From the NCBI GenBank assembly GCA_965140735.1, contig OZ223306.1:3720001-3784000 (forward strand): a DNA stretch of 64,000 nt. The letters run 5' to 3'. Both the position numbers and the translations under genes were made by a program. The stretch comes from Fusibacter_A sp965140735. Its GTDB lineage: Bacteria; Bacillota; Clostridia; Peptostreptococcales; Acidaminobacteraceae. Every line of letters begins with the position of its first letter. Position 1 is the stretch's first letter. Of this stretch, positions 52,897 to 61,497 are shown in pieces. Under the pieces are notes generated by a model, which saw nothing but the letters and a program-made list of their open reading frames with translations, was not told the DNA's origin and did no database searches.

Positions 52897-52938
52897 AGCT
52901 GATAGACATTAGAATATAAATGTTTATCGGCTTTTTTT
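52897..52938 (+). terminator. Terminator after the GNAT gene
   Basis: AGCTGATAGACATT (52897-52910) pairs with AATGTTTATCGGCT (52919-52932) with two G-T pairs, then seven T. Confidence 0.88.
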
Positions 52939-52971
52939 GTGCAAAAAAAAGTGACGTATATGAAAAAAAAC

Positions 52972-52991
52972 AGTGAACAAATGTTCAAAAT
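52972..52991 (+). promoter_or_regulatory. Operator-like site upstream of ulaA
   Basis: The 20-bp sequence AGTGAACAAATGTTCAAAAT contains the inverted repeat TGAACA-AA-TGTTCA and recurs exactly at 55488-55507, before ulaC. A related sequence (ACATTTGTTCGA) overlaps the promoter region downstream; TATAAT lies at 53027-53032 with TAGACA 18 bp upstream. It is the likely binding site of the SorC-type regulator encoded at 59789-60751. Confidence 0.75.
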
Positions 52992-53104
52992 AAGTTATTC
53001 TATAGACATTTGTTCGATTGCTTTGCTATAATCACCATAAGCAATTGAAGAATTGTTTCCCGGGATGTCAAACTTATTTCTAAATAATTTAGGGGGTAAA
53101 ATTA

Positions 53105-54523
53105 ATGGATCAACTGGTTTTTATATTTCAAGAATTCGTTAATAAATTTTTAGGTCAAGCACCGCTTTTGATGGGAACTGTCGTTTTTATAGGTTATTTA
53201 TTACTTGGGAAGAAAATTTACGAATCAGCAGCAGGTTTTATAAAAGCATACGTAGGGTTTAAGATTTTACAAGTAGGGACAGGTGGACTAGTAGCAGTAT
53301 TTAAGCCGATTATAGAGTCTTTAACCTCAAAATTTGGACTTTCAGCTTTTGTTATAGACCCTTATTTTGGACAGACTTCAGCACAAGAAGTTTTGGATTC
53401 TGTCGGTTCTTTACAATATGTTGGCTATGTAATGTTAATTGCTTTTGCATGGAATATATTTTTGGTTGCTTTTAGAAAGCAAACAAAGATCAGAACACTT
53501 TTCATCACAGGGCATATTATGTATCAGCAATCAGCAGTATTATTATGGGCACTCTACTGGGTTTTAGAAGGCGTCGCTGGTGTAGCTGTCACAATGCCAG
53601 TGGTGGTTGTAACTGGATTTTTAATCGGGACTTATTGGTCGGTAATGTCCAATCTTATTATTGAAGCAACACAAGAAGTCACAGATGGTGGTGGCTTTAC
53701 GGTAGGGCATCAACAGATGTTTGGTGCATGGATTGCTTATAAAGTCGCTAAAAAAATTGGTAACAAATCGCATTCAGTAGATCACGTGGAGATGCCGGGT
53801 TGGCTTTCTATTTTCAATGATAACATCGTTTCAAATGTCGTTTTGATGACGCTGTTCGTTGGGACGATCATGATCATCTTAGGACCAGATTCTTTTGACT
53901 ATAGCAGAGCAAAATATTGGTTTGGTACTTATATATTTGAGACAACAGCTTATTTTGCAGTGTACATTACAATTATTCTTACTGGAGTCAGAATGTTCGT
54001 TGCTGAACTGACAGCTTCATTTAATGGTATTTCGGATAAATTGTTACAAGGCTCAGTACCAGCGGTTGACTGTGCTGTAACATTTGGTTATTCACCCAAT
54101 GCACCAACATACGGCTTTATTTTTGGCTTCTTTGGTCAATTGATAGCAATTGGTACCTTGGTTGTCTTAAAATCACCAGTACTAATTATCGCAGGCTTTA
54201 TCTGTCTCTTCTTTGACAATGGGACTTTAGCAGTCTTTGCAAATGCAGCTGGTGGTAGACGTGCAGCCGCAATTATTCCTTTCTTTGCAGGATTGATTCA
54301 AGTATTTGGATCAGCTCTTGTGCTCATGGTGTTAAAAGGCAATTCAAATGTTATTGGTTGGATGGGCATGTTTGACTGGGCAACATTATTTGCAGGGACG
54401 ACTTTGTTAGCAAGAGCCTTTGGTATCTTAGTGCCAATTGTGCTAATTGTACTTTTAATGATTATTCCTCAGCTACAGTATAAGCGTCATCCTGAAAACT
54501 ATTTCACAACCATGAGAGAATAG
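53105..54523 (+). CDS. ulaA: PTS ascorbate-type transporter, EIIC component
   Basis: A 472-residue membrane protein of the UlaA/SgaT family. Recognisable stretches are the start FIFQEFVNKFLGQAPLLMG, ADAILGF-equivalent helices, HQQMFGAWIAYKVAKKIG (about 205-222) and PVADCAV-like SVPAVDCAVTFGYSPNAPTYG (about 318-338). It brings L-ascorbate in as ascorbate-6-phosphate together with UlaB and UlaC. GGGGG precedes the ATG. It is separated from the rest of the ula genes by a strong terminator, a structured repeat and a phosphatase gene, so it is probably transcribed alone from its own operator-controlled promoter. Confidence 0.92.
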   Translation: MDQLVFIFQEFVNKFLGQAPLLMGTVVFIGYLLLGKKIYESAAGFIKAYVGFKILQVGTGGLVAVFKPIIESLTSKFGLSAFVIDPYFGQTSAQEVLDSVGSLQYVGYVMLIAFAWNIFLVAFRKQTKIRTLFITGHIMYQQSAVLLWALYWVLEGVAGVAVTMPVVVVTGFLIGTYWSVMSNLIIEATQEVTDGGGFTVGHQQMFGAWIAYKVAKKIGNKSHSVDHVEMPGWLSIFNDNIVSNVVLMTLFVGTIMIILGPDSFDYSRAKYWFGTYIFETTAYFAVYITIILTGVRMFVAELTASFNGISDKLLQGSVPAVDCAVTFGYSPNAPTYGFIFGFFGQLIAIGTLVVLKSPVLIIAGFICLFFDNGTLAVFANAAGGRRAAAIIPFFAGLIQVFGSALVLMVLKGNSNVIGWMGMFDWATLFAGTTLLARAFGILVPIVLIVLLMIIPQLQYKRHPENYFTTMRE

Positions 54524-54534
54524 TAGTGTTCTTT

Positions 54535-54568
54535 AAGATTCCGAGCTCATTCTCGGAATCTTTTTTTT
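54535..54568 (+). terminator. Terminator after ulaA
   Basis: AAGATTCCGAG (54535-54545) pairs perfectly with CTCGGAATCTT (54552-54562), followed by eight T. It separates ulaA from the downstream genes. Confidence 0.92.
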
Positions 54569-54573
54569 AAAAC

Positions 54574-54656
54574 GACAAGATTTGAGCTGAAAGCTGCGAT
54601 GAGGAGTGTTAACCTCAAACAGCGTCAGTGAAATTTCGCCCAGCTTATAACAAGAC
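54574..54656. repeat. Structured intergenic element, copy 2
   Basis: About 63 bases align with the minus strand of 32553-32651, sharing ACAAGATTTGAGC, GAAAGCTG, GATGAGG and CAGCGTCAGTGAAA with only about seven differences. The outer 15-bp stem of copy 1 is mostly lost here, and the 3' part differs. It lies between the ulaA terminator and the HAD gene. Confidence 0.6.
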
Positions 54657-54682
54657 AATGCATAGATGATTAGAGGTTTTTT

Positions 54683-55492
54683 ATGAAAAAATTAGTTGTA
54701 TTTGATTTAGATGGTACTTTGCTGGATTCAAGTGGCAATATTACAAAAGAGAGTATTGATGCCATCCAAAAACTGAAAAAGCATGACTATGAAGTGACTA
54801 TAGCCACAGGTAGAGCAGAAATTTTGATCAGAGAGTATATGAAAAAATTGTCTATAAAGATGCCTGTGATTACATGTAATGGATCAGTGGTGGCAAATGG
54901 ACTTACACAACAGACCTTGATTTCTAAGCATTTTACAAAAGAGAGGGTAGAGGAAATCATAGAATATTGTAACATGCATGGACATGTTATCATGGCCTAT
55001 ACAGATCATATTATTTTCACAAAAATGAATGATCGCGTTGCATATTTTACAAAGCGAAATGAACTTTTACCTTTGGATGAAAGAGTCCATTTTGATTTTA
55101 ATCTTGAAAAGGCTTATGCAGAGGCTGTTCATAAACTGTTGATTATTGAACGGAACCCTCAAAAGTATACACAGCTAAAAGATAAGTTACATCGTTATGA
55201 AGACCTTGAAGTTGTTCAGTCTAATGAAGGGCTTTTAGATATTATGCCAAAAGGGTGTTCAAAAAAGACCGGTATAGAGGTTTTGGAAACACATCTGGGA
55301 ATTGATCGAAGGGATATCGTTGCATTTGGAGATCAGTATAATGATCTTGAGATGCTTCAATATGCAGGTGTTGCCATTGGCATGGGCAACGCAGTTTCAG
55401 AGGTGAAAGAGGCAGTGCACCATGTGACTTTAGATCATGATTCAGGTGGGATTGCATATGCCATAGAGCACATTTTGCTAAAACGAGAGTGA
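54683..55492 (+). CDS. Cof-type HAD-IIB phosphatase
   Basis: A 269-residue sugar-phosphate phosphatase-like protein. HAD motif I is VFDLDGTLLDSSG (residues 5-17, nucleophile Asp7), motif II lies near TIATGRA, motif III Lys near KKTGIEVL and motif IV is AFGDQYNDLEMLQYAG (about 219-234), followed by GIAMGNA-like VAIGMGNAVSEVKEAA. The central cap domain is the IIB type. It lies between ulaA and ulaC, and its stop codon overlaps the second operator. A role in sugar-phosphate detoxification during ascorbate use is possible but only inferred from position. Confidence 0.9.
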   Translation: MKKLVVFDLDGTLLDSSGNITKESIDAIQKLKKHDYEVTIATGRAEILIREYMKKLSIKMPVITCNGSVVANGLTQQTLISKHFTKERVEEIIEYCNMHGHVIMAYTDHIIFTKMNDRVAYFTKRNELLPLDERVHFDFNLEKAYAEAVHKLLIIERNPQKYTQLKDKLHRYEDLEVVQSNEGLLDIMPKGCSKKTGIEVLETHLGIDRRDIVAFGDQYNDLEMLQYAGVAIGMGNAVSEVKEAVHHVTLDHDSGGIAYAIEHILLKRE

Positions 55493-55507
55493 ACAAATGT
55501 TCAAAAT
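55488..55507 (+). promoter_or_regulatory. Second operator-like site, upstream of ulaC
   Basis: Exact 20-base match to 52972-52991, overlapping the stop codon of the HAD gene. A TTGACAAATGTGCAC stretch follows at 55520, related to the second half-site seen before ulaA. It suggests coordinated control of both ula transcripts by one regulator. Confidence 0.75.
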
Positions 55508-55599
55508 TATATGATCGAATTGACAAATGTGCACGCTGTGGATTAGACTGATATTATATAAAGCTATAAAGAGAAATTAAAAGAAGGCGAGGCAGATAT

Positions 55600-56043
55600 A
55601 TGATAAAAGGATTTCAATTAGATGAGACTTTAGTAAATTTTATAGACCGTGTAGAGTCATGGGAAGAAGCCATTAGAATATCAGCAAAACCACTTGTGGA
55701 GCAAGATTATGTCTCTAAGGCGTATGTGTCGGCTATGATTGATTCAGTAAACGAACACGGTCCTTATATTTGTATTGCACCAGATATCGCATTACCTCAT
55801 GCTAGGCCAGAAGCAGGTTCTAAAAAAATAGGATTTAGCGTTTTGCGTGTGAAAGAGCCTGTTGTTTTTTCAGAAGCGGTTGAACATCATTCAAAAGTTT
55901 TAATTACACTGTCTTGTGTAAATGCAGAAACGCATCTTGAGATGTTACGAAATATCGTCATGACACTTTCTGATGAAGCGAAAAATGTAGCGCTTTTTAA
56001 GGCGACAAATGCATCTGAAATTGTGGCAATCTTCAACTCGTAA
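55600..56043 (+). CDS. ulaC: PTS ascorbate-type EIIA component
   Basis: A 147-residue cytoplasmic phosphocarrier of the fructose/mannitol EIIA family. The phosphorylated His67 lies in IALPHARPEAG, and the downstream segment HLEMLRNIVMTLSDE is conserved. It passes phosphate from HPr to UlaB (Cys8). AAGGCGAGG precedes the ATG. It begins the main ula operon, which continues with ulaG, ulaB, ulaD, ulaE, ulaF and the regulator with short gaps. Confidence 0.92.
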   Translation: MIKGFQLDETLVNFIDRVESWEEAIRISAKPLVEQDYVSKAYVSAMIDSVNEHGPYICIAPDIALPHARPEAGSKKIGFSVLRVKEPVVFSEAVEHHSKVLITLSCVNAETHLEMLRNIVMTLSDEAKNVALFKATNASEIVAIFNS

Positions 56044-56129
56044 GCAATGAAGAACAGGGATGTGTTTTCAATAGAAAATCGAGAATAGAAAATTTGAAAT
56101 AGAAAATTAAAGTGTTAGGAGATTAAAAT

Positions 56130-57194
56130 ATGAGTAAAGTCAGTGAAATAACGAGAGAAAAATGGATTTTAAATACATTTCCAGAATGGGGAACTTGGCT
56201 GAATGAAGAAATTGAAAATGAAGTTGTAAAACCTGGAACGGTTGCCATGTGGTGGTTAGGCTGTACAGGGATGTGGATTAAAAGCGAAGGGGATGCCAAT
56301 ATTCTAATCGACTTATGGGTTAAAACTGGAAAGAAAACGTCTAAAGACCCTCTCATGAAAAAGCAACATCAACATCAACGTATGATTGGTTGTGAAAAGC
56401 TTCAGCCCAATCTTCGAAATGTGCCTTGTGTGATTGATCCCTTTGCCATTAGAGAATTAGATGCCGTACTTTCTACACACGATCACGGCGATCATATTGA
56501 TGAAAATGTTGCGGCAGCAGTCTTACAAAATTGTGAAGAAACTGTTCCCTTTATAGGGCCAAAGGCATGTGTCGATCTTTGGATCAGCTGGGGTGTTCCA
56601 GAATCAAGATGTATAGTCATGAAACCCGGTGATGCGATTAAGATTAAGGATACAGAAATTCTAGCACTGGATTCCTTTGATAGAACTGAACTTGTGACAG
56701 CACCTAAAGGTGTCATCCTTAAGGACAAAATGCCACAAGAGATGGATTTGTTAGCTGTGAATTATTTGATCAAAACACCAGGGGGCAATATATATCATAG
56801 TGGCGATTCACATTATTCGAATTATTATGCTAAGCATGGCAATGATCACAAGATCGATGTGGCATTGGGATCGTATGGTGAAAATCCAAGGGGGATGACT
56901 GATAAAATGACGTCTATTGATATGCTCAGAATGGCTGAATGTCTTAATACAGAAGTAGTTATTCCAATTCACCATGATATATGGACTAATTTTACGGCAG
57001 ACCCAAAAGAAATTATAGTGCTTTGGAACATGAGAAAAGATCGATTAAAGTACAAGTTTAAACCTTTTATTTGGGAAGTAGGTGGCAAGTTCATTTATCC
57101 AAATGATAAGGATACGCTTGAATATCATCATCCAAGAGGTTTTGAAGATGCTTTTGCAATAGAGCCTGATTTACCATTTAAATCGATGCTATAA
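56130..57194 (+). CDS. ulaG: L-ascorbate-6-phosphate lactonase
   Basis: A 354-residue metallo-beta-lactamase-fold enzyme that hydrolyses the lactone ring of ascorbate-6-phosphate, giving 3-keto-L-gulonate-6-phosphate. The metal motif is LSTHDHGDHID (about 114-124), with further ligands at YHSGDSHYS (about 227-235) and PIHHDIW (about 280-286). The N-terminus (REKWILNTFPEWGTWLNEEI) and WWLGCTGMWIK match UlaG. Length is normal. AGGAG precedes the ATG. Confidence 0.95.
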   Translation: MSKVSEITREKWILNTFPEWGTWLNEEIENEVVKPGTVAMWWLGCTGMWIKSEGDANILIDLWVKTGKKTSKDPLMKKQHQHQRMIGCEKLQPNLRNVPCVIDPFAIRELDAVLSTHDHGDHIDENVAAAVLQNCEETVPFIGPKACVDLWISWGVPESRCIVMKPGDAIKIKDTEILALDSFDRTELVTAPKGVILKDKMPQEMDLLAVNYLIKTPGGNIYHSGDSHYSNYYAKHGNDHKIDVALGSYGENPRGMTDKMTSIDMLRMAECLNTEVVIPIHHDIWTNFTADPKEIIVLWNMRKDRLKYKFKPFIWEVGGKFIYPNDKDTLEYHHPRGFEDAFAIEPDLPFKSML

Positions 57195-57262
57195 GTTTGG
57201 ATAGGCAGTTAGCTTTAAGAAGAGGTATTTAACTTGAATGAGATGAAAGTGAGGCATATAAG

Positions 57263-57553
57263 ATGTTAAAAGTTTTGGCGGCGTGTGGAAATGGGATGGG
57301 CTCAAGTTTGATTATTAAAATGAAAATTGAAAAGGTTCTCAAAGAAATGGATATTAAATTTGAAGTGCATCATGCTAGTGTTGGACAGGCAAAGAGTGAT
57401 GCGAAGAATTTTGATTTAGTGCTTGTATCTCAAGCTTTTGTTAAAGAATTTAATGTGACAAGTAAAACGAAAGTTGTCGGTCTTTTAAACTTATTATCAG
57501 AAAAAGAAATTAAAGAAAAAGTAACTGAAGCATTAGCATTGGAGGTAAAATAA
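57263..57553 (+). CDS. ulaB: PTS ascorbate-type EIIB component
   Basis: A 96-residue phosphotransfer protein. The phosphocysteine Cys8 lies in LAACGNGMGSSLIIKMKIE, the signature P-loop of lactose/ascorbate-type EIIB, and VGQAKSDAKNFDLVLVS matches UlaB. It phosphorylates ascorbate carried by UlaA. Its TAA overlaps the ATG of ulaD (TAATG), so translation is coupled. Confidence 0.93.
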   Translation: MLKVLAACGNGMGSSLIIKMKIEKVLKEMDIKFEVHHASVGQAKSDAKNFDLVLVSQAFVKEFNVTSKTKVVGLLNLLSEKEIKEKVTEALALEVK

Positions 57554-58206
57554 TGATCCCAAAATTACAGGTAGCACTTGATAATACATCTCTTGTGGAT
57601 GCACTAGATGCCATTAGAGATATTGGTGATGTGATTGATGTGATAGAGGTGGGCACCATTTTACATGTGGCAGAAGGTTTAGAACCTGTAAGATGTTTGC
57701 GTGCGCTTTATCCAGATAAGATTATTTTAGCAGATATTAAAGGCGCTGATGCAGGCAGTTTGCTTGCTAAGCAGTGCTTCGGCGCTGGTGCAAACTGGAT
57801 GACGGTCATCTGTTGTGCAGAAATCCCAACAATGACAGGGATGCTTTCAGTGGCAAAAGAAATGGGTGCAGATAAAGATGTCCAAATTGAACTCTATGGT
57901 GGATGGACCTATGAGCAAGCAGAGCAGTGGCGAGAAGCTGGTCTTGAACAAGTGGTGTATCATCGCTCCAGAGATGCTCAGGCTGCTGGTGTGAACTGGG
58001 GACCTGCAGATATAGAAAAGATTAAAAAATTGTGTGACATGGGTTTTAAAGTAACGGTGACAGGGGGCCTTGCACTTAAGGATATTAAGCTATTTTCAGA
58101 GCTTCCTATTTACTGCTTCATAGCAGGTAGAAGTATACGAGATGCCAAGGTGCCTAGAGATGCTGCAAAAGAACTCAAAGCTGAAATCCTAAAATATTGG
58201 TCTTAG
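57553..58206 (+). CDS. ulaD: 3-keto-L-gulonate-6-phosphate decarboxylase
   Basis: A 217-residue orotidine-decarboxylase-suprafamily enzyme that decarboxylates 3-keto-L-gulonate-6-phosphate to L-xylulose-5-phosphate. The catalytic DxKxxD motif is LADIKGADAG (Asp61, Lys63, Asp66); the start PKLQVALDNTSL and the phosphate-binding VTGGL and IAGRSIRDA near the C-terminus also match. The start overlaps the ulaB stop by one base. Confidence 0.95.
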   Translation: MIPKLQVALDNTSLVDALDAIRDIGDVIDVIEVGTILHVAEGLEPVRCLRALYPDKIILADIKGADAGSLLAKQCFGAGANWMTVICCAEIPTMTGMLSVAKEMGADKDVQIELYGGWTYEQAEQWREAGLEQVVYHRSRDAQAAGVNWGPADIEKIKKLCDMGFKVTVTGGLALKDIKLFSELPIYCFIAGRSIRDAKVPRDAAKELKAEILKYWS

Positions 58207-58221
58207 TGAAAAGAGGTCAGT

Positions 58222-59070
58222 ATGAGTTTGAGAGAAAATCCAATTGGGATCTATGAGAAAGCAATGCCGAGTCACTTTAGCTTTGCTGAAAAAATTCAGA
58301 TTGCTAAAAAGGCTGGATATGATTTCATGGAAATTTCAATTGATGAAAGCGACGAGAGACTTTCAAGGTTGGACTGGTCGAAGGAAGAACGCCGGCATAT
58401 AAGTCAGTTACTTGAACGTGAGGAATTTCGTTTTCTATCCATGTGCCTAAGTGGGCACAGGAGGTTTCCGTTTGGCAGCCATGACCCTGAAGTTAGGGCA
58501 AAAGCAAAAGAAATTATGAAAAAAGCCATTCAATTGGCATCTGATATTGGGATTAGAAATATTCAACTTGCTGGTTATGATGTTTATTATGAAGAGCAGG
58601 ACTGGATGACGGAAAAGTGGTTCTTAGAGGGCCTTAAATATGCTGTAAAAGAAGCAGCTGCTTATAACATCATGCTTTCGATTGAGATTATGGATACGCC
58701 TTTTATAGGAACGATTAAAAAATGTCAACGCATTATCGAACAGATCAACTCTCCATGGCTTAAAATATATCCAGACCTTGGGAATCTATCAAGGTGGTGT
58801 CATATGCCAGAGCTTGAACTCGCTGTGGGGATGAAAGATATTGTGGCCATTCACCTTAAAGATACAAAGCCAAATGTGTTTAAGTGTGTGCCGTTTGGTG
58901 AGGGGACTGTGGCGTTTGAAAAATTGTTTAAAGTGCTAGATGAATTGGCATATCAAGGGCCGTTTTTAGTGGAGATGTGGGCAGATGACTCGACTTTACC
59001 TTCTTCAGAATGCTCTAGAGAACAGATTGAAATGGCAAAAGAGTGGCTTCAAGAAAGGATGTGTGATTAA
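58222..59070 (+). CDS. ulaE: L-xylulose-5-phosphate 3-epimerase
   Basis: A 282-residue TIM-barrel epimerase converting L-xylulose-5-phosphate to L-ribulose-5-phosphate. Typical UlaE/SgbU sequence: NPIGIYEKAMPSHFSFAEKI at the start, FDFMEIS-like YDFMEISIDES, LCLSGHRRFPFGS-like CLSGHRRFPFG, and metal ligands in IEIMDTPF (Glu), YPDLGNLS (Asp), HLKDTK and FLVEMW (Glu). AAGAGG precedes the ATG; the stop abuts the ulaF start. Confidence 0.95.
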   Translation: MSLRENPIGIYEKAMPSHFSFAEKIQIAKKAGYDFMEISIDESDERLSRLDWSKEERRHISQLLEREEFRFLSMCLSGHRRFPFGSHDPEVRAKAKEIMKKAIQLASDIGIRNIQLAGYDVYYEEQDWMTEKWFLEGLKYAVKEAAAYNIMLSIEIMDTPFIGTIKKCQRIIEQINSPWLKIYPDLGNLSRWCHMPELELAVGMKDIVAIHLKDTKPNVFKCVPFGEGTVAFEKLFKVLDELAYQGPFLVEMWADDSTLPSSECSREQIEMAKEWLQERMCD

Positions 59071-59769
59071 ATGCTTGAGACTTTAAAGCAAGCCGTGTTT
59101 AAGGCAAATATTGAACTTGTAAATCAAGGATTGGTCATTTATACTTGGGGCAATGTCAGTGGCATCGACCGTGAATCTGGTCTTGTGGTGATTAAACCAA
59201 GTGGTGTTGATTACGAAAAAATGACTGCTGAGGACATGGTCATCGTTGATCTCGACGGTCACATTGTTGAGGGAGAACTGCGACCTTCTTCAGATATGCC
59301 GACGCATTTGGCGCTCTATAAAGCTTTTGATCAGATAAAGAGTGTGGTCCATACACACTCTGAATGGGCGACGTCATGGGCACAATCAGGTCGCTCAATT
59401 CCCTGTTATGGCACCACACATTCAGACTACTTTTATGGTGAAATCCCCTGCACGCGTAAGCTCAATGAAACCGAGATTAAAGGAAACTATGAATATGAAA
59501 CTGGAAATGTTATAATTGAAACGATCTTGAATAAAGGCTATCAAGCACTTGAAATCCCTGGTGTGGTTGTGTTCAATCACGGTCCGTTCACATGGGGCAA
59601 GTCGCCCAGCGATGCGGTTCATAATGCAAGAGTTTTAGAGGAAGTTTCCAAAATGGCTTATAGAACAGAGCAGTTAAATCATAGTGTGGTATCGGTAGAT
59701 CAAGTCTTGCTCGATAAGCATTATTTAAGAAAACATGGTAAAAGTGCTTATTATGGGCAAACAAAATAG
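59071..59769 (+). CDS. ulaF: L-ribulose-5-phosphate 4-epimerase
   Basis: A 232-residue class II aldolase-type enzyme making D-xylulose-5-phosphate, the last step into central metabolism. Landmarks: LVNQGLVIYTWGNVSGIDR, VIKPSGVDYEKM, VHTHSEWATSWAQSGRSIPC (zinc His pair), ATTHSDYF-like GTTHSDYFYGEIPCTR and VVFNHGPFTWG (third His). The ATG immediately follows the ulaE stop, with AAAGGATG as the ribosome site within that gene. Confidence 0.95.
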   Translation: MLETLKQAVFKANIELVNQGLVIYTWGNVSGIDRESGLVVIKPSGVDYEKMTAEDMVIVDLDGHIVEGELRPSSDMPTHLALYKAFDQIKSVVHTHSEWATSWAQSGRSIPCYGTTHSDYFYGEIPCTRKLNETEIKGNYEYETGNVIIETILNKGYQALEIPGVVVFNHGPFTWGKSPSDAVHNARVLEEVSKMAYRTEQLNHSVVSVDQVLLDKHYLRKHGKSAYYGQTK

Positions 59770-59788
59770 ATGAAATAAGGTGATAATA

Positions 59789-60751
59789 ATGGATCAAGGT
59801 GAAAGACAACTGTTAATTGAAGTATCGATACTATACTATTTAGAGGGAAAAACACAAAGTGAAATTGCAAAACAGCTTTTTATTTCTCGCCCTAAAGTGT
59901 CGAGACTTCTAAAGCGTTCGCGTGAATTGAATATTGTTGACATCAAGATTAATTATCACAGTGATGAACTCGAATATTTACAGAGTGAAATTATGAGAAA
60001 CTTTAATATTCCAAAAGTGATCGCAGTCCGGAGTCTTGAAAAAAATGAAGATACTCTGAGAGAAATTGGTAAAGCGGGTGCCTTTGAATTGATCGATAAA
60101 ATCAAAGAAGGCATGACGATTGGGATCTCATGGGGGCGTTCGGTAAGAAATACAGTCAATCAATTGCCGAGTAAACCCATCAAGGATTTAAAGATTGTGG
60201 AGCTCTTTGGTGCTTTTAGTTATGATATGGATGATACAGACATGCTCAGTATTGGCAACGTGATTGCCTCTAAATTAAGTGGTCGGTTTTTCCCACTTCC
60301 AGCACCCATCTATATGCCAGACAAGCAGACCAGAGAAATTCTAATTGGAAACCCTGTGATCAAGCAATCGCTCAATATGATTAAAAATTGTGACCTTATT
60401 CTGACTGGAATTGGAGCCATCGACAGTCGTATTCCCGCAGTGCTTTGGGATGTATACGTAGAAGATAATATGCAATCTCAAATTAAAGCGCAAGGTGGTG
60501 TGGGCTTTCTTTGTGCTCACTTTTTCGATGGTCAAGGTCGGTTTTTGGATTTAGATGTCAACGATAATGTGATTGGTATCCAGACAGATGATATTGAAAG
60601 CCACAAGAATATTTTGTTGGTAGCAGGTGGTCCAAGTAAGGCAAAGGCAATCTATGCAGCTTTAAAAGGGGGTTATATCAATACCCTTGTCTCTGATCAC
60701 GAAACGTTGGAGACTATTTTAGAATTGAATCAAAAAAGTAAAAAAAGATAA
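59789..60751 (+). CDS. SorC-family (CggR/DeoR-like sugar-sensing) transcriptional regulator
   Basis: About 320 residues. N-terminal HTH: YYLEGKTQSEIAKQLFISRPKVSRLL (about 17-42). C-terminal sugar-phosphate-binding domain (about 60-320) with GISWGRSVRNTVNQL, LTGIGAIDS, GDVNxR-like region and a final VAGGPSKAKAIYAALKGG, diagnostic of SorC proteins. The ATG at 59789 follows AAGG; a GTG at 59780 is the alternative. As the last gene of the ula operon it most likely senses an ascorbate-pathway phosphate and controls the two identical operators at 52972 and 55488. Its family differs from the UlaR (DeoR-type) of enterobacteria. Confidence 0.9.
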   Translation: MDQGERQLLIEVSILYYLEGKTQSEIAKQLFISRPKVSRLLKRSRELNIVDIKINYHSDELEYLQSEIMRNFNIPKVIAVRSLEKNEDTLREIGKAGAFELIDKIKEGMTIGISWGRSVRNTVNQLPSKPIKDLKIVELFGAFSYDMDDTDMLSIGNVIASKLSGRFFPLPAPIYMPDKQTREILIGNPVIKQSLNMIKNCDLILTGIGAIDSRIPAVLWDVYVEDNMQSQIKAQGGVGFLCAHFFDGQGRFLDLDVNDNVIGIQTDDIESHKNILLVAGGPSKAKAIYAALKGGYINTLVSDHETLETILELNQKSKKR

Positions 60752-60807
60752 AACCATTATAGCTACTCATCACGAGTTCATTGCCATGATGGATTAAAAT
60801 GTAGTGT

Positions 60808-60837
60808 AGTCATCCACAGTTTGGATGACTTTTTTTG
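60808..60837 (+). terminator. Terminator of the ula operon
   Basis: AGTCATCC (60808-60815) pairs with GGATGACT (60823-60830), followed by seven T. Confidence 0.9.
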
Positions 60838-61034
60838 CGTTGATTTGAAAGAGGGGATTTGTAAACCCTATTAGCGTATATTTTAATAATAAGTTTTTGT
60901 ATAAAAAAGCAAAGTGAATGTGCATGTTCAATAATTTGTAACAATTTAGACATGAAATAAGTAAGAAGCAAATGGTGTTATATGATATTTTGTTAGTAAG
61001 ATCCTAACTAATTATTTAAGGAAGTGAATAAAAA

Positions 61035-61463
61035 ATGCGTCAAGAGAAGAATCTTTTAAAACTGGAGACACTTTTAGAAGCATTGACAGAGTTGAAGGGC
61101 CAATGTGCATTTCAATTGATTCATGATTTAGACGCAGATCAATTGAGTGTTAAGCAAATTGAGTATTTAAAACTCATTGATGAATTTGAAGCAACGACAA
61201 TCAGTAATCTAGCTGAGATTTTAGATTTAAAAAAACCCACGGTTACAGAGACCATTCATAAACTCCAAAAGCTCAATTGTATTATGAAGCATCAATGCTC
61301 TATGGATGGTCGTATTTATTATATTACCCTTACAGAAAAAGGGGAGAGATTAGCCAGGATAGATCAAATGAGTTACCATCATCTAGTTGAAAAGATTGTG
61401 AAAAGGCTAGATACAAAGGAAATTGAGACACTAACTTTATTACTTGAAAAGTTAACGGGATGA
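61035..61463 (+). CDS. MarR-family transcriptional regulator
   Basis: A 142-residue winged-helix regulator. Core: QIEYLKLIDEFEATTISNLA (about 38-57), LDLKKPTVTETIHKLQKLNCI (about 63-83, recognition helix) and the wing MDGRIYYITLTEKG (about 92-105). AAGGAAG precedes the ATG. It lies 34 bp before lon on the same strand, so it may control lon or simply share its transcript. The ligand is unknown. Confidence 0.9.
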   Translation: MRQEKNLLKLETLLEALTELKGQCAFQLIHDLDADQLSVKQIEYLKLIDEFEATTISNLAEILDLKKPTVTETIHKLQKLNCIMKHQCSMDGRIYYITLTEKGERLARIDQMSYHHLVEKIVKRLDTKEIETLTLLLEKLTG

Positions 61464-61497
61464 GTTCGATAGAGAAATTGTGAGAGGAGGCTTTCAT

